DNA from: an uncultured Porphyromonadaceae bacterium
GTDB taxonomy: Bacteria > Bacteroidota > Bacteroidia > Bacteroidales > Barnesiellaceae
NCBI GenBank assembly: GCA_900538555.1
Contig: UPYI01000004.1
Span: 124,001 to 188,000, forward strand
DNA: 64,000 bases
Reading direction: 5' to 3'
Below, piece by piece: positions 35,293 to 44,645 of this stretch. Position 1 is the first letter of the stretch. Every line of letters begins with the position of its first letter. Made by a program: the position numbers and the translations under genes. Below the pieces are notes generated by a model. That model worked only from the letters and a program-made list of their open reading frames with translations. It was not told the DNA's origin and did not search any database.

Positions 35293-36498
35293 CTATTTTA
35301 TCGACAGTTTTTTACGGACATCTTTCGGCAAAGCCTTCTTGTTCACCAGTATGCTGGTTGTCTTATACAGGAAATAAGGTTCGGACGCATAGAAGAAACC
35401 GTCGTACACGGCATTGGTATCCCACGAGTTCTTCACGATAAAGTAGGGATGCCCGATCTGGTCGGTTGCTGTTCCTACAATCTCCATACCGTGGTCGTCG
35501 GTCGTGCTATAATCGTCGAATGCCGTTTGACGTAACTCCTGAGTGATCGTCATCTCCTCTCCGGGAGCTTCCAGTTTGTACTGCTCCTCCTCCCGGTCTT
35601 TCGCCGACAGTTTCACCCAACGCGCCAGTTCGGTATCGCTCATATCCTCTTTCACCTTCTCTTTCGGAACCACGGCAATACCTTTTTTCCACTGGAATCC
35701 TTTCTCGCTGACATCCGATGCCCACATCACCGGACGGTCGTTGTCCAACGCATGATACACGCAGCGTTTCATATCGTCGAGAGGCACATTATAGGAGTCA
35801 GACCAAAGCCAGTTGTCAGGCAGCTCCAATGCGAACTTTTCATAAAACGGATGATGGGTAAACGATGTGACCGAAACATAATTGTTGATATCGAAGCCCA
35901 GATATTCGGCAAACGATTGCGGTGTAAAACTTTTCCCCTGATAAACAAATGTTTCGGGCACCTTGCCTAAATAAGCATCCAGAATTCCATTCAGCCCGTC
36001 GAGCCATGCCGTCGAAAGTTTCTTATTGGGGTTGCTGATGATCACATCGGTATAACTTTTCAGGATTTTCGACAATTCGCCATGCCTGTGCGTATCCGAT
36101 CCGTAGTTCAACCCGTCGTACACCTCGTTCGGCACAATACCGTATTTCCGGATGATATAAAGGACATCGTAAGCGGCACCGCCTTCCGCCAAAGGCATGG
36201 CTCCGTGCATTCTCACACACTTGATCGCTTTCTCCAAATAGGCGTAGCGGACAACGAACATCTCGGAAAGATGCACCTCCGGTTTTCCGTCGCGCACAAA
36301 ATCGTCGGCAAGAAACGAAAGCATGGAGAAACTCCAACACGTACCCGACGAACCTTGATTTTGTACAGGTCCGGTTTTCAATTTCTTAACTTCGGTGAAC
36401 CGATAACCTTCCGGTTCAGGCACACTATCGGTTGGCTGCGTCTGCGCAAAAAGCGGCAAACAGCCGACCAAGCAACTTAACAATAAAAATTTTTTCAT
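35293..36498 (-). CDS. C1 family cysteine protease (bleomycin hydrolase/PepC type)
   Basis: A 401 aa papain-fold protease with a signal peptide (MKKFLLLSCLVGCLPLFAQ), started at the ATG at 36498. The active site is complete: QNQGSSGTCWSFSM near 46-59 with the catalytic Cys, DHGMEIVGTA near 344-353 with the His, and VKNSWD near 362-367 with the Asn. Bleomycin hydrolase relatives are cytoplasmic aminopeptidases; exported versions are common in Bacteroidales and probably digest peptides in the periplasm or outside. It has its own -7 box at 36526-36533. Confidence 0.9.
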   Translation of the reverse strand: MKKFLLLSCLVGCLPLFAQTQPTDSVPEPEGYRFTEVKKLKTGPVQNQGSSGTCWSFSMLSFLADDFVRDGKPEVHLSEMFVVRYAYLEKAIKCVRMHGAMPLAEGGAAYDVLYIIRKYGIVPNEVYDGLNYGSDTHRHGELSKILKSYTDVIISNPNKKLSTAWLDGLNGILDAYLGKVPETFVYQGKSFTPQSFAEYLGFDINNYVSVTSFTHHPFYEKFALELPDNWLWSDSYNVPLDDMKRCVYHALDNDRPVMWASDVSEKGFQWKKGIAVVPKEKVKEDMSDTELARWVKLSAKDREEEQYKLEAPGEEMTITQELRQTAFDDYSTTDDHGMEIVGTATDQIGHPYFIVKNSWDTNAVYDGFFYASEPYFLYKTTSILVNKKALPKDVRKKLSIK

Positions 36499-36525
36499 CT
36501 TGTTTAGATTAAATTGACCTCTTGG

Positions 36526-36533
36526 CAAATATA
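36526..36533 (-). promoter_or_regulatory. -7 box of the C1 protease gene
   Basis: TATATTTG on the minus strand, 28 bases before the ATG. The -33 region is T-rich but lacks an exact TTTG. Confidence 0.5.
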
Positions 36534-36772
36534 CATTTCTTTATTCGAAAAAAGTACCGTTCGAGCAACAATCCCGCAATTTCTTTTGCTTTTTTTTCTC
36601 TCCTCTTTTTTCCTTCGCCCTCCATTATTTTCTTTCCGAAACGTCGATAAACAGGGTATTTCCCAAATCCCTCACATCGCAGGCTGTCTATGGTAATAGT
36701 TAAAAGTTAATCATTTTTACAAATAACAAATATTAAAATGAGGAATCTGTTCGATTTTTAACTTTAAATAAT
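36534..36772. other. Divergent intergenic region
   Basis: AT-rich DNA between the C1 protease gene and the large secreted protein gene. A pyrimidine-rich run (about 36585-36635) is the only feature; no gene is seen. Confidence 0.4.
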
Positions 36773-36780
36773 TACTTTTG
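36773..36780 (+). promoter_or_regulatory. -7 box of the large secreted protein gene
   Basis: An exact TACTTTTG with start point near 36787 and a leader of about 110 bases. The leader contains a 13-codon frame (36810-36851, MKIYFVPYYQRQQ) of unknown meaning. Confidence 0.5.
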
Positions 36781-36900
36781 TAAAAATAGATTGATAAAGA
36801 TATTCAGATATGAAAATCTATTTCGTCCCATACTACCAACGGCAACAATGATACAGTCTCTCCAACTTACACATTATAGTTTTCCTAAAAAATTTTCAGT

Positions 36901-39900
36901 ATGATTAGATTTACAAACCAGAAGACCTTAGCCGTATGTGCAGCGTGCCTGCTCGCAGCCATACCTTACAGCTATGGAAAAGGACAGGCAAGAATGGACG
37001 CCGGAACAAGTCACGCAACCTCCTTGTCGGAAGATCCCGTAAGATTGAACAAACAGCAGCTAAAAGCCGAAGCCGAAATATCGGGCATACGGCACAGCCA
37101 ACCGAAACAGCAAGCAATAGACTTCCTTGTCAGTCTGCCGCTCGAAATGGAGCTGACTGCCGACGAATTCAATCTGTTTACCATCATCGATGCCAACAAC
37201 GACGGACAGAAATGGATCTATACCAGCAACATGAACGCCATGCGAAGCGCATCGAACAGTAAAGCGGATTGCGACGACTGGGCGATTCTTCCCGGCATCA
37301 ACTTCACCAACAACGCCAACAATTACGAACTGGCGTTCGACATGTTCACGAATCTGGCAGGCGAATCGTTCCATTCCGATTTCGAAATTTACATCGGAAC
37401 GGCACCCGACCCCAGCCAGCTGACTACCCTGATCGGTAAAATAGACCGGTTCTATGCCCAGAAAAGAAACGATCCGCCTACCCGTCAGACATTCCAGTTC
37501 GCATTGCCGGGAGCTGCCGGAACCTACTACATCGGTCTCCGGTGCATAACTACACAGGACGGATACGTAGCATGGATAAACAACCTGTCGCTTAAAGAGA
37601 TAGACAGCAGCGCACTGGCTCCCGCATTGTGTAACGACGCTGTCGCCACTCCCGGAGAGAACGGAGCCTTGACGGCTACCGTCACATTCACCATGCCGAC
37701 AACCGCCATGAACGGACAAGCCCTCGATACGAACACCGACCTGACCGCCATCGTCGCATCGTCGGTCGATTCGAAAACAGTCATCGCCAAACCCGGTACT
37801 CCGCAAAGCCTGACTGTCGCCACCGTACAGGGCAACAATGAAATATCGCTCCAAGTAAACGGAGCAGCAGAGGGAGAGAAATCGCTCTTCCAACTCTATA
37901 CCGGCGAAGTGCTGCCCAAACGCGTGCATGACCTGACCGCCGTGCTGACCCGCGACAACCTGAGCATGACGCTCACGTGGACACCTCCCACAGAAGGTGA
38001 AAACGGCGGATATGTCGATTTCGACAATCTGCAATACGAAGTATGGATTCAGGATGCCGCCACCAAAGAATTCCAATTCCTCGAATCTATCGGGAAAGTC
38101 CTCACCTACACCTATTCGTTATCGGCAGAAGACCAACTGCGCACGGTTCAACTCCGCATCCTGGCACGCAGTGCCGCCGGTGTCAGCACCGATGTAACCA
38201 ATTGGGCGGACGAAGATCCGGTCTATGTTTCGGTATCGCTCGGTAAACCTTATGCGACACCGGTCGTAGAAACGTTCGACAACCTCAATATGAGATACAC
38301 CCCGATCAGCATACAATACCCCGGCGATTATCGGGGACGCTGGTATATCGGCGACCCGTCGGAAATGCTGCCCGATGAGAACCAGTCGGCTCTGATGGCT
38401 TACAATCCGTTCAACGAAGATGCCACCATGGGACGGGTAGCCCTGCCGAAAATCTCGACACTCGGTATGCACAATGCCGCCTTCTCCTGCACGATTCTGA
38501 AAAACTCGGAAAGCACCTCGCAAATGGATTTCTACGTTCGCAGCTACGACATCGAAGAGCCCGTACACCTCGGTTCCGTTACCTGCAACGACGCCAACGC
38601 ATGGGTAGACTATTCCTATCCGCTGCCGGAACAGTTCCAAAATGTAGAGTGGATACAGATACTCGTCGATGTAGCTCTTGACGAAGTATATTACGTATAT
38701 GCGATCGACAAATACAGTGTCGGAGGAACAGCCGAAAAAGATCTTGCCGTTTCGCAAATCACCGGTCCGGCAACCGCCGCTGTCGGTGAAGCCACAGCTT
38801 ACACCGCAGAAGTTTACAACGTCGGCATGGAAGATATGAATTTCACCGCCCGTTTCGAAGCAATCGCCGACGGAGCGACAGTAGCCACATTCGATACGCA
38901 AAGCACTACGATCAAATCGGGGGCTCGCGAAAACATGGTTTGGAACTACGCTCCGGCTTACGACCAGCTCGGCAAAGAAGTTACCGTACGCTTCACCATC
39001 ACCACTCCCGACGGTGTTGAAGCCAACAATACGCAACAGATGTCGGTTAAAATACGGAAACCGGCAGCTCCGGTCGTAGCCGACCTTTCGGCAAAAGAAC
39101 GCGACGGCGCGATCAACCTGTCGTGGAGCAAACCCGACTGTGCAAAGAGCGTGACCGAAAGTTTCGAAGAGCTGGATGACTTCTACTACGGCTCTGAAAT
39201 GGGATACTTCACCGCATACGACGGCGACGGTATCAGCGTCTACAAATTCTCCAACAACCCCATGCCCAACGAAGAACTGGCAAAAGCATTCATGGTGGTA
39301 GACGCTCCGAGCCTCGCACATAGCGAAGATCTGGAAGCCCATACAGGCGACCATTATCTGCTGGCAACCTGTCCGTACGATCCCAAACAGACGACACAAC
39401 CGGCAGCAGACGACTGGTTGATTTCGGAAGAGATACAAGGAGGTTCGTTCTTCCGGTTCTACATGAACATCATCAACGAACAATATCCCGAGACCGTTCG
39501 CGTAATGGTATCCAAGACGACAAGCAATGTAAAAGAATTTACCGAGATCGGACGTTACACCAAGAACCGCCACGGTTGGGAAGAGATCAGCTACATATTG
39601 CCCGAAGATGCCAAATATGTCGCTATCAACTACATCAGCCGCGACATGTTCGGTATCCTGATCGACGATGTAACGGTTTCGACCGAAGCAGAACAACACG
39701 ATGTCACCGGTTACAAAATCTACCGGAACGGAGAATACCTTGCACAGGTAACCGAACCGGCATACGTCGATACGGATGTGACGATCGGCAACAGCTATCG
39801 TTACAATGTAACCACATTGTTCGACAATCAGGAATCGGTTTACTCCAACACCGTAATGCTGGCAGCTACCGACATCGACCAAGTTAAGGCTCAACGTTCG

Positions 39901-40086
39901 ATCGTCGCCGTTGAAAACGGTATCGCCGTAAAAGGCTATGCCGGACAAACGGTTACAGTCTACGGAGCAGCCGGTCAGACCCTCTTCTCAGGGATAGCTG
40001 CCGACGAGCAATTTACGATCGAAACCAACAGCGGCATCTATGTAATCGCTGCCGGAACCGATCATGCCAAAGTATTTGTAAAATAA
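36901..40086 (+). CDS. Large secreted adhesin-like protein (choice-of-anchor J / FN3, T9SS-type tail)
   Basis: A 1061 aa secreted protein with a signal peptide (about 1-26, ending SYGKG). Two cleaved-adhesin/choice-of-anchor J-like domains carry the CDDWAILPGI (near 121) and ADDWLISEEI (near 838) signatures; between them are fibronectin III-like segments (AVLTRDNLSMTLTWTPPTEG near 345). The C terminus (VTVYGAAGQTLFSG then GIYVIAAG and VFVK) fits a type IX secretion sorting domain. It resembles the protein at 40779 and gingipain/HagA adhesin regions in layout. A class B repeat starts at its stop codon. Confidence 0.8.
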   Translation: MIRFTNQKTLAVCAACLLAAIPYSYGKGQARMDAGTSHATSLSEDPVRLNKQQLKAEAEISGIRHSQPKQQAIDFLVSLPLEMELTADEFNLFTIIDANNDGQKWIYTSNMNAMRSASNSKADCDDWAILPGINFTNNANNYELAFDMFTNLAGESFHSDFEIYIGTAPDPSQLTTLIGKIDRFYAQKRNDPPTRQTFQFALPGAAGTYYIGLRCITTQDGYVAWINNLSLKEIDSSALAPALCNDAVATPGENGALTATVTFTMPTTAMNGQALDTNTDLTAIVASSVDSKTVIAKPGTPQSLTVATVQGNNEISLQVNGAAEGEKSLFQLYTGEVLPKRVHDLTAVLTRDNLSMTLTWTPPTEGENGGYVDFDNLQYEVWIQDAATKEFQFLESIGKVLTYTYSLSAEDQLRTVQLRILARSAAGVSTDVTNWADEDPVYVSVSLGKPYATPVVETFDNLNMRYTPISIQYPGDYRGRWYIGDPSEMLPDENQSALMAYNPFNEDATMGRVALPKISTLGMHNAAFSCTILKNSESTSQMDFYVRSYDIEEPVHLGSVTCNDANAWVDYSYPLPEQFQNVEWIQILVDVALDEVYYVYAIDKYSVGGTAEKDLAVSQITGPATAAVGEATAYTAEVYNVGMEDMNFTARFEAIADGATVATFDTQSTTIKSGARENMVWNYAPAYDQLGKEVTVRFTITTPDGVEANNTQQMSVKIRKPAAPVVADLSAKERDGAINLSWSKPDCAKSVTESFEELDDFYYGSEMGYFTAYDGDGISVYKFSNNPMPNEELAKAFMVVDAPSLAHSEDLEAHTGDHYLLATCPYDPKQTTQPAADDWLISEEIQGGSFFRFYMNIINEQYPETVRVMVSKTTSNVKEFTEIGRYTKNRHGWEEISYILPEDAKYVAINYISRDMFGILIDDVTVSTEAEQHDVTGYKIYRNGEYLAQVTEPAYVDTDVTIGNSYRYNVTTLFDNQESVYSNTVMLAATDIDQVKAQRSIVAVENGIAVKGYAGQTVTVYGAAGQTLFSGIAADEQFTIETNSGIYVIAAGTDHAKVFVK

Positions 40087-40250
40087 ACTGCAAGCCGAGT
40101 GCAGAAACTATCAAGTAAAAACTTGAATGGATTATGCCGAGGCGTAGCGTTTGTTGAAAACCAAAAGTTTAAAATAAACTGCAAGCCGAGAGCAGAAGCT
40201 ATCAAGTGAAAACTTGAATGGCTTCTGCCAAAGCGAAACGTTTATCAACT
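40084..40250 (-). repeat. Class B dispersed repeat, tandem pair
   Basis: Two units of about 90 bases (40084-40174 and 40174-40250, the second shortened). Each has AAACTGCAAGCCGAG, GCAGAA, the hairpin CAAGT-(G/A)AAA-ACTTG, and a GCC(G/A)A(A/G)GCG block. The first TAA of the repeat is the stop codon of the preceding gene (40084-40086). Confidence 0.85.
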
Positions 40251-40281
40251 TACGATTCCCAAAGGGTCTGCATCGAAAATG

Positions 40282-40325
40282 AACTGCACCCCAAAAGTTA
40301 GACAAAAAACTTTTGGAGTGCAGTT
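40282..40325. repeat. Perfect-arm inverted repeat before the mini-LysM gene
   Basis: AACTGCACCCCAAAAGTT (40282-40299) and AACTTTTGGAGTGCAGTT (40308-40325) pair at 17 of 18 positions around an eight-base loop. The arm sequence resembles, from memory, the terminal inverted repeats of IS3-family elements, but there is no transposase. It may be a relic or miniature element, or a hairpin in the leader of the LysM gene, whose ATG is five bases further on. Confidence 0.65.
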
Positions 40326-40330
40326 TGTTT

Positions 40331-40510
40331 ATGAAAAGAACCTTCACAGAAAATCAATCCGAACATTTCATACACACCACTATGCCCGGCGAAACGCTCC
40401 AATCGATCGCCGAAATCTATAACGTCAGAGTAGCGGACATTATCCGCTGGAACAAATTGCCCGGAAACAAACTAACAGAAGGTATGAATCTGATTATAAA
40501 ATTCGAATAA
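40331..40510 (+). CDS. Mini-LysM protein of 59 aa
   Basis: A protein consisting almost only of one LysM domain (HTTMPGETLQSIAEIYNVRV near 16-35, then DIIRWNKLP and GMNLIIKF). It has no signal peptide, so it either stays cytoplasmic or is a fragment of a larger gene. A TTG start at 40313 would add six residues from inside the upstream hairpin and is less likely. It stands between two large secreted protein genes. LysM domains usually bind N-acetylglucosamine polymers. Confidence 0.7.
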   Translation: MKRTFTENQSEHFIHTTMPGETLQSIAEIYNVRVADIIRWNKLPGNKLTEGMNLIIKFE

Positions 40511-40513
40511 CCC

Positions 40514-40534
40514 ATCGAGGGAAAAAACCTCGAT
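40514..40534 (+). terminator. Weak hairpin after the mini-LysM gene
   Basis: ATCGAGG (40514-40520) and CCTCGAT (40528-40534) form a seven-base stem three bases after the stop codon. The plus strand lacks a good T-tract, so termination is uncertain. Confidence 0.35.
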
Positions 40535-40723
40535 TAAAAAGTTATCCATCGGGAAGCGGTACGAAAGTGATTTTTGCGCCGCTTTCTTTCTATCCGGCTC
40601 TGAATGCAGCCACCATAGCCAGCTACGGTACACAAGGAAAAATCCTACCAACCGGATCGGTTAGGGAATGATGCCTCGTACGCCTCCCCCCCTACACTTC
40701 GACGAAACAGACACCTTATAAAA

Positions 40724-40756
40724 AGAGGACTACCTCCCGAAAGGAAGTAGCCCTCA
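40724..40756 (-). terminator. Terminator of the 1215 aa secreted protein gene
   Basis: On the minus strand a thirteen-base stem (arms 40743-40755 and 40725-40737, core GGGCTACTTCC / GGAGGTAGTCC) runs into TTTTT. It lies 23 bases beyond the stop codon. Confidence 0.8.
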
Positions 40757-40778
40757 TTCATACATTATCTTACGGTTC

Positions 40779-43700
40779 TTATCTCACAACCACTCGTTTC
40801 ACCATACCGCCGGCTTTTACGACATAGATACCAGCCGCAACACTGACCGTATCCGACCCCGTCGAACGGAAAGAAGCCACGATACGTCCGTCGGCAGTAT
40901 AGATCTCGACAGCACGGCTTTCTGTCGTTTCGATCCGAATCACACCGTCGGCAGCCATAATCCGGACAAGTGCTCCCATATCCGTTTCATCTATTCCCGA
41001 AAGCGTAGGTATCGCCTCGTTCGAGAGCTGCGATTCGCCACGGTTCTTATAGAGCACGGAGACGGTGAAGACATCGTTTTCGCCCGTACGTACGGTCGAG
41101 AAACGGGTCGCAGTCACCGGAGCCTCATTGATCTTCACCCGGTTGCGGTAAATGTTATATCCTTCGATCTCCAAATCACTGCCGGTTCCGGCTGGCGTGA
41201 AAGTAACATCGTCGATCATCAACATGAAACAGTCGCGCGAAATACAATGGATAGCAAAATAAGTAGCGCCTTCGGGCAAATCGAAATAGTATTGCGTCCA
41301 TGTATTGGGAACACCGGTTTTCGTTTCAAGCAATACGAAGTCGGCAACATCCGATCCCGCAGTCGAATACCGGATCTCGAAACTTTCCGGATCGGTATCG
41401 AAGAACGAACGGGCAAAGAAAGAGATGGTCTGAGCCTTACCGTTCAATTTCGGCGAGATCGCCCAGTCATCGCAACGCGGAGTGCTTTCGCCCTTGGTCA
41501 CACTCATCTGGGCAATATACTGGTGTCCCGAATGAGCAACATAGAAATCGGGCGAGGAGAAATGATCGACCAGCGGTTGATATTGGTCGTTCATCACCCA
41601 GAACGACTGCTGTGAACCCGAAGGTATGCCGGGCAGTTCAAAATACGAACCGAAACCGTATATTTCACCACCATCGCCATCTACAAATTTCCAGTCGCCT
41701 ACTCCCGATTTAGCCCATGCCGCATACGACTCGAACCCGTCGGTGATCTCATCGTCGAACGAAGACGAAAGATCGGGTTCGCTCCAACTCAACACGATCG
41801 TTTGCGGATCGGCTTCGTTGTAGCCGGCTTTCAAATCATCCACCACCGGATAATCCGGCGAAATCGTACGAACTACAAACGGATCGCTTACATTGTTTCC
41901 GGGCTGTTGATCGGCGGCAAATTTGATCTCAACTACATATTCCACCTCATCGGGCGAAGTGACACCTTGTACAATCGGGAATGTGATAACCCCTTTCGAA
42001 TCGGACACGGCTTTATCGACCGTCCGGCTTGCGATCGTCTCGCCGTCGGCACGAAGTTCGAACACCAGATCCGTCGCATCTTTCAGCCCCTGATTCTGCC
42101 ACGATACGACAACCGAACCTTCACTGCCCGCCTTGATCCGTTCGGGAGCGGAAATATCGGTAATCACCATATCATAATCCGACCGGTCGCGAAGTTGTAT
42201 GTTGTCGAGGTGAATATATTGATAGGTCTGTATCGTACCGATAATTTTGAATCGTACCGATTTCCCGATATATTCCGACAAAGACAATTCCACACGATGC
42301 CAACCTTCTTCGCCCAGATCGCCCAGACGATAGGTTGCCATACTCTGGAATCCGCTCCGGTCGTCCACCTGTACTTCTACGGTATTTTCATTCGCCAAAG
42401 AACCGGTCATATTGAACAGATAGAAAGTAAGCACCGGATTTTGCAGACCGGTCAGGTCTACTTTTCCAGTCGAGAAGTAAGCCGAATTTCCTTTATCATG
42501 ACCATACATCGCCAACATGCCGTTATCGTTGTCCTGCGATACGACATCTTCGAAACGCGAATCGGAATAGAAATCCCAGAACGTACGGTTATCGTCGCCA
42601 CCGATACCATAAGCATATTCCGTTCCGACATTCGCAAACGAATCGGCATACGGTGCGGCATACGGTTCGCCCAGCGGAATTTGTTGTGTAACTACCGCCG
42701 CCGTATTTTCACCAGCCTCGGTTTCGGCAGAAACGCCATAATAGAAAAACATCTGCGGCTCGCCGGGGAATATAGCCTGGAACGTAACCGAATTGCCTTT
42801 CAGTCCGGTCTGAATTTTTATATCCTGTCCTTCGACCGAGGTGTAAACATTGTAAGTCACCAAGTCGGGATTCATCGGCGACCCGTCGATAAATGTCTCG
42901 GGAGCTTCCCATTCGATCGTCACCTCTCCATTGACATCCGTTTCAAACGCACGGGCAGACAAAGGCGATGCCGGCAGATTGGTACCTACGAACACCGACT
43001 TCACCGTTTCCAGTCCACTGCCGGAAGCATTGACCGCAGCCACAGCATAACGGTGCGTACCTTTTTCGGCTATGTTCGTATCCTTCCAAGTCAGTTTTGC
43101 TCCGACTCCGGGATTATCGAACGTTTTGATCAGCTCGCCGTCTCTCAACAATTCGATCTTCGTAAGAGACGACAACACTTCGCCCGCAAGAGTTTTCGAC
43201 GGCGCGGTAAACGCAATGTCCGTACTCAAAGCCCCACTGGGATCGGGCAAGATCGTAAGGTCTGAAATCGTTTCGGGAACAGCGCCATCGACCGGTGCGG
43301 ATACGGAGAAATTAGTGACGCGCATCCACCACATATCGGGTTCGGTAACCGCATGAACACCGAAGTAATAGTTTTTATCTTCGAATACCCGAACCGTGCC
43401 CTTATAAGTCAGATACTTTTCGTTGGGAACTTCCGTTACCGGGATCAAGTCGATCGTCATGCCTTCTGCCGTAGGAGAAGTACCGTATTTCATTTCGAAC
43501 TTACCCGGATAAGCCGACGATTCGGATTTGACATCGATCGATACGACATAATACTTGAACCCTTCGATCGCTATCGGAGGCGATATGAGCCAGTCGTCGG
43601 CAGCAACCGTCGGGCTGGCTTCCGCCCGCATCTCGCCATTATAGAACGACCAGGTACGTCCGTCGCCATTCGCATCGGCTATGACGCAGAAATCGAGTAC

Positions 43701-44426
43701 ATCGCTCGTCATAAAATTCTCGGTGTACGGAGGTGTGATTTTTCCCGTAACGACTTTACCGGAAAAAGCCTCGCGCGACGATGTACCGAAAGCGATAGCC
43801 GTAACGCCGTAGCTATAAGCAATCACGCCCTCGGAAGCCGGTATGCGATCGACCAGATCGGTATCGGTAGTCGATTCCGCTACCACCGTTTCATCCGGAT
43901 ATCGCACTACTTTATAGGTAACCTCTCCATTCAGCGGATTACCATCAACGGTTGTGGTTACCGGAGTCCACTCCACTTTCAGGCTGCCGTAGTAATCGGA
44001 AGCGGTCACCGTCGGTGCAGCAGGCTGGCTGTACCCTATATATACTTTGATCGTCGCCGCCGGACTTTCACCGGCATCATTCTTCACCGTCACTTTAAAA
44101 TCGTACACACCGACTTTCGGGACGGTCACGTCGATCGAACGGTTCACGCCGGTATATACCGTACCTTCCGATACTTTTTCCTCATTGGCAAAGACCGTAA
44201 AGCGGAGATTTCCGGTAAAGCCCTCGCCTGCATACGTTTTAGTCGGAGCCGTAAAGGATATTTGTCCCGACAACGATTCCGGGGCGAAAACCGCCTCCAA
44301 ATCGGCTGGTGCCGCAGGCACGTCACCGGCAAATTCCATAGCAGAATAAACGCCCGACAAGAGCTGTCCGCTCATACTTACCGTAAACGTAATCCATGCC
44401 AACAATGTAAAGAGTACTTTCTTCAT
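40779..44426 (-). CDS. Very large secreted adhesin-like protein (FN3 / choice-of-anchor J, T9SS-type tail)
   Basis: A 1215 aa secreted protein with a signal peptide (MKKVLFTLLAWITFTVSMSG). Fibronectin III-like segments (AAPTVTASDYYGSLKVEWTP near 132) alternate with three choice-of-anchor J-like domains marked by ADDWLISPPI (near 277), a domain around 590-720, and CDDWAISPKL (near 1003). The tail VEIYTADGRIVASF then GIYVVKAGGMVKRVVVR fits a T9SS type A sorting domain. It shares architecture with the 1061 aa protein and is probably a paralogue. It may bind host or diet glycans or proteins; no enzyme motif is seen. Confidence 0.8.
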   Translation of the reverse strand: MKKVLFTLLAWITFTVSMSGQLLSGVYSAMEFAGDVPAAPADLEAVFAPESLSGQISFTAPTKTYAGEGFTGNLRFTVFANEEKVSEGTVYTGVNRSIDVTVPKVGVYDFKVTVKNDAGESPAATIKVYIGYSQPAAPTVTASDYYGSLKVEWTPVTTTVDGNPLNGEVTYKVVRYPDETVVAESTTDTDLVDRIPASEGVIAYSYGVTAIAFGTSSREAFSGKVVTGKITPPYTENFMTSDVLDFCVIADANGDGRTWSFYNGEMRAEASPTVAADDWLISPPIAIEGFKYYVVSIDVKSESSAYPGKFEMKYGTSPTAEGMTIDLIPVTEVPNEKYLTYKGTVRVFEDKNYYFGVHAVTEPDMWWMRVTNFSVSAPVDGAVPETISDLTILPDPSGALSTDIAFTAPSKTLAGEVLSSLTKIELLRDGELIKTFDNPGVGAKLTWKDTNIAEKGTHRYAVAAVNASGSGLETVKSVFVGTNLPASPLSARAFETDVNGEVTIEWEAPETFIDGSPMNPDLVTYNVYTSVEGQDIKIQTGLKGNSVTFQAIFPGEPQMFFYYGVSAETEAGENTAAVVTQQIPLGEPYAAPYADSFANVGTEYAYGIGGDDNRTFWDFYSDSRFEDVVSQDNDNGMLAMYGHDKGNSAYFSTGKVDLTGLQNPVLTFYLFNMTGSLANENTVEVQVDDRSGFQSMATYRLGDLGEEGWHRVELSLSEYIGKSVRFKIIGTIQTYQYIHLDNIQLRDRSDYDMVITDISAPERIKAGSEGSVVVSWQNQGLKDATDLVFELRADGETIASRTVDKAVSDSKGVITFPIVQGVTSPDEVEYVVEIKFAADQQPGNNVSDPFVVRTISPDYPVVDDLKAGYNEADPQTIVLSWSEPDLSSSFDDEITDGFESYAAWAKSGVGDWKFVDGDGGEIYGFGSYFELPGIPSGSQQSFWVMNDQYQPLVDHFSSPDFYVAHSGHQYIAQMSVTKGESTPRCDDWAISPKLNGKAQTISFFARSFFDTDPESFEIRYSTAGSDVADFVLLETKTGVPNTWTQYYFDLPEGATYFAIHCISRDCFMLMIDDVTFTPAGTGSDLEIEGYNIYRNRVKINEAPVTATRFSTVRTGENDVFTVSVLYKNRGESQLSNEAIPTLSGIDETDMGALVRIMAADGVIRIETTESRAVEIYTADGRIVASFRSTGSDTVSVAAGIYVVKAGGMVKRVVVR

Positions 44427-44521
44427 AAGCTATAAATTTATAATATTAGCGCATTCCAAATGCCAGACCGGAAACGTATGCCACAGCATACCGGAATACC
44501 GACAGTATCCCGACCGCAATG

Positions 44522-44529
44522 CAAATATA
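44522..44529 (-). promoter_or_regulatory. -7 box of the 1215 aa secreted protein gene
   Basis: TATATTTG on the minus strand, about 95 bases before the ATG at 44426. No -33 TTTG is at the right distance. Confidence 0.4.
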
Positions 44530-44645
44530 AAAATCAAATCGGTTTTGGGGATTAATATAGATTAATTTCTTCCGGAAACAGTAAGAATTTTTTATAAAAA
44601 TATCCGGTAAATGCACAAAACGAAAGTATTCCGAATCGTCAATGC

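Noticed and set aside
38119..39948. Open frame of 609 codons on the minus strand
   Set aside because: Antisense to the 1061 aa secreted protein, whose signal peptide and sorting tail identify the real strand; Cys- and Val-rich shadow translation.
40282..40325. Complete insertion sequence
   Set aside because: Only the inverted arms resemble IS3-type ends; there is no transposase between or beside them.
41802..44435. Two long plus-strand open frames (487 and 360 codons)
   Set aside because: Antisense to the 1215 aa secreted protein; Arg-, Ile- and Tyr-rich shadow translation without start context or domain.
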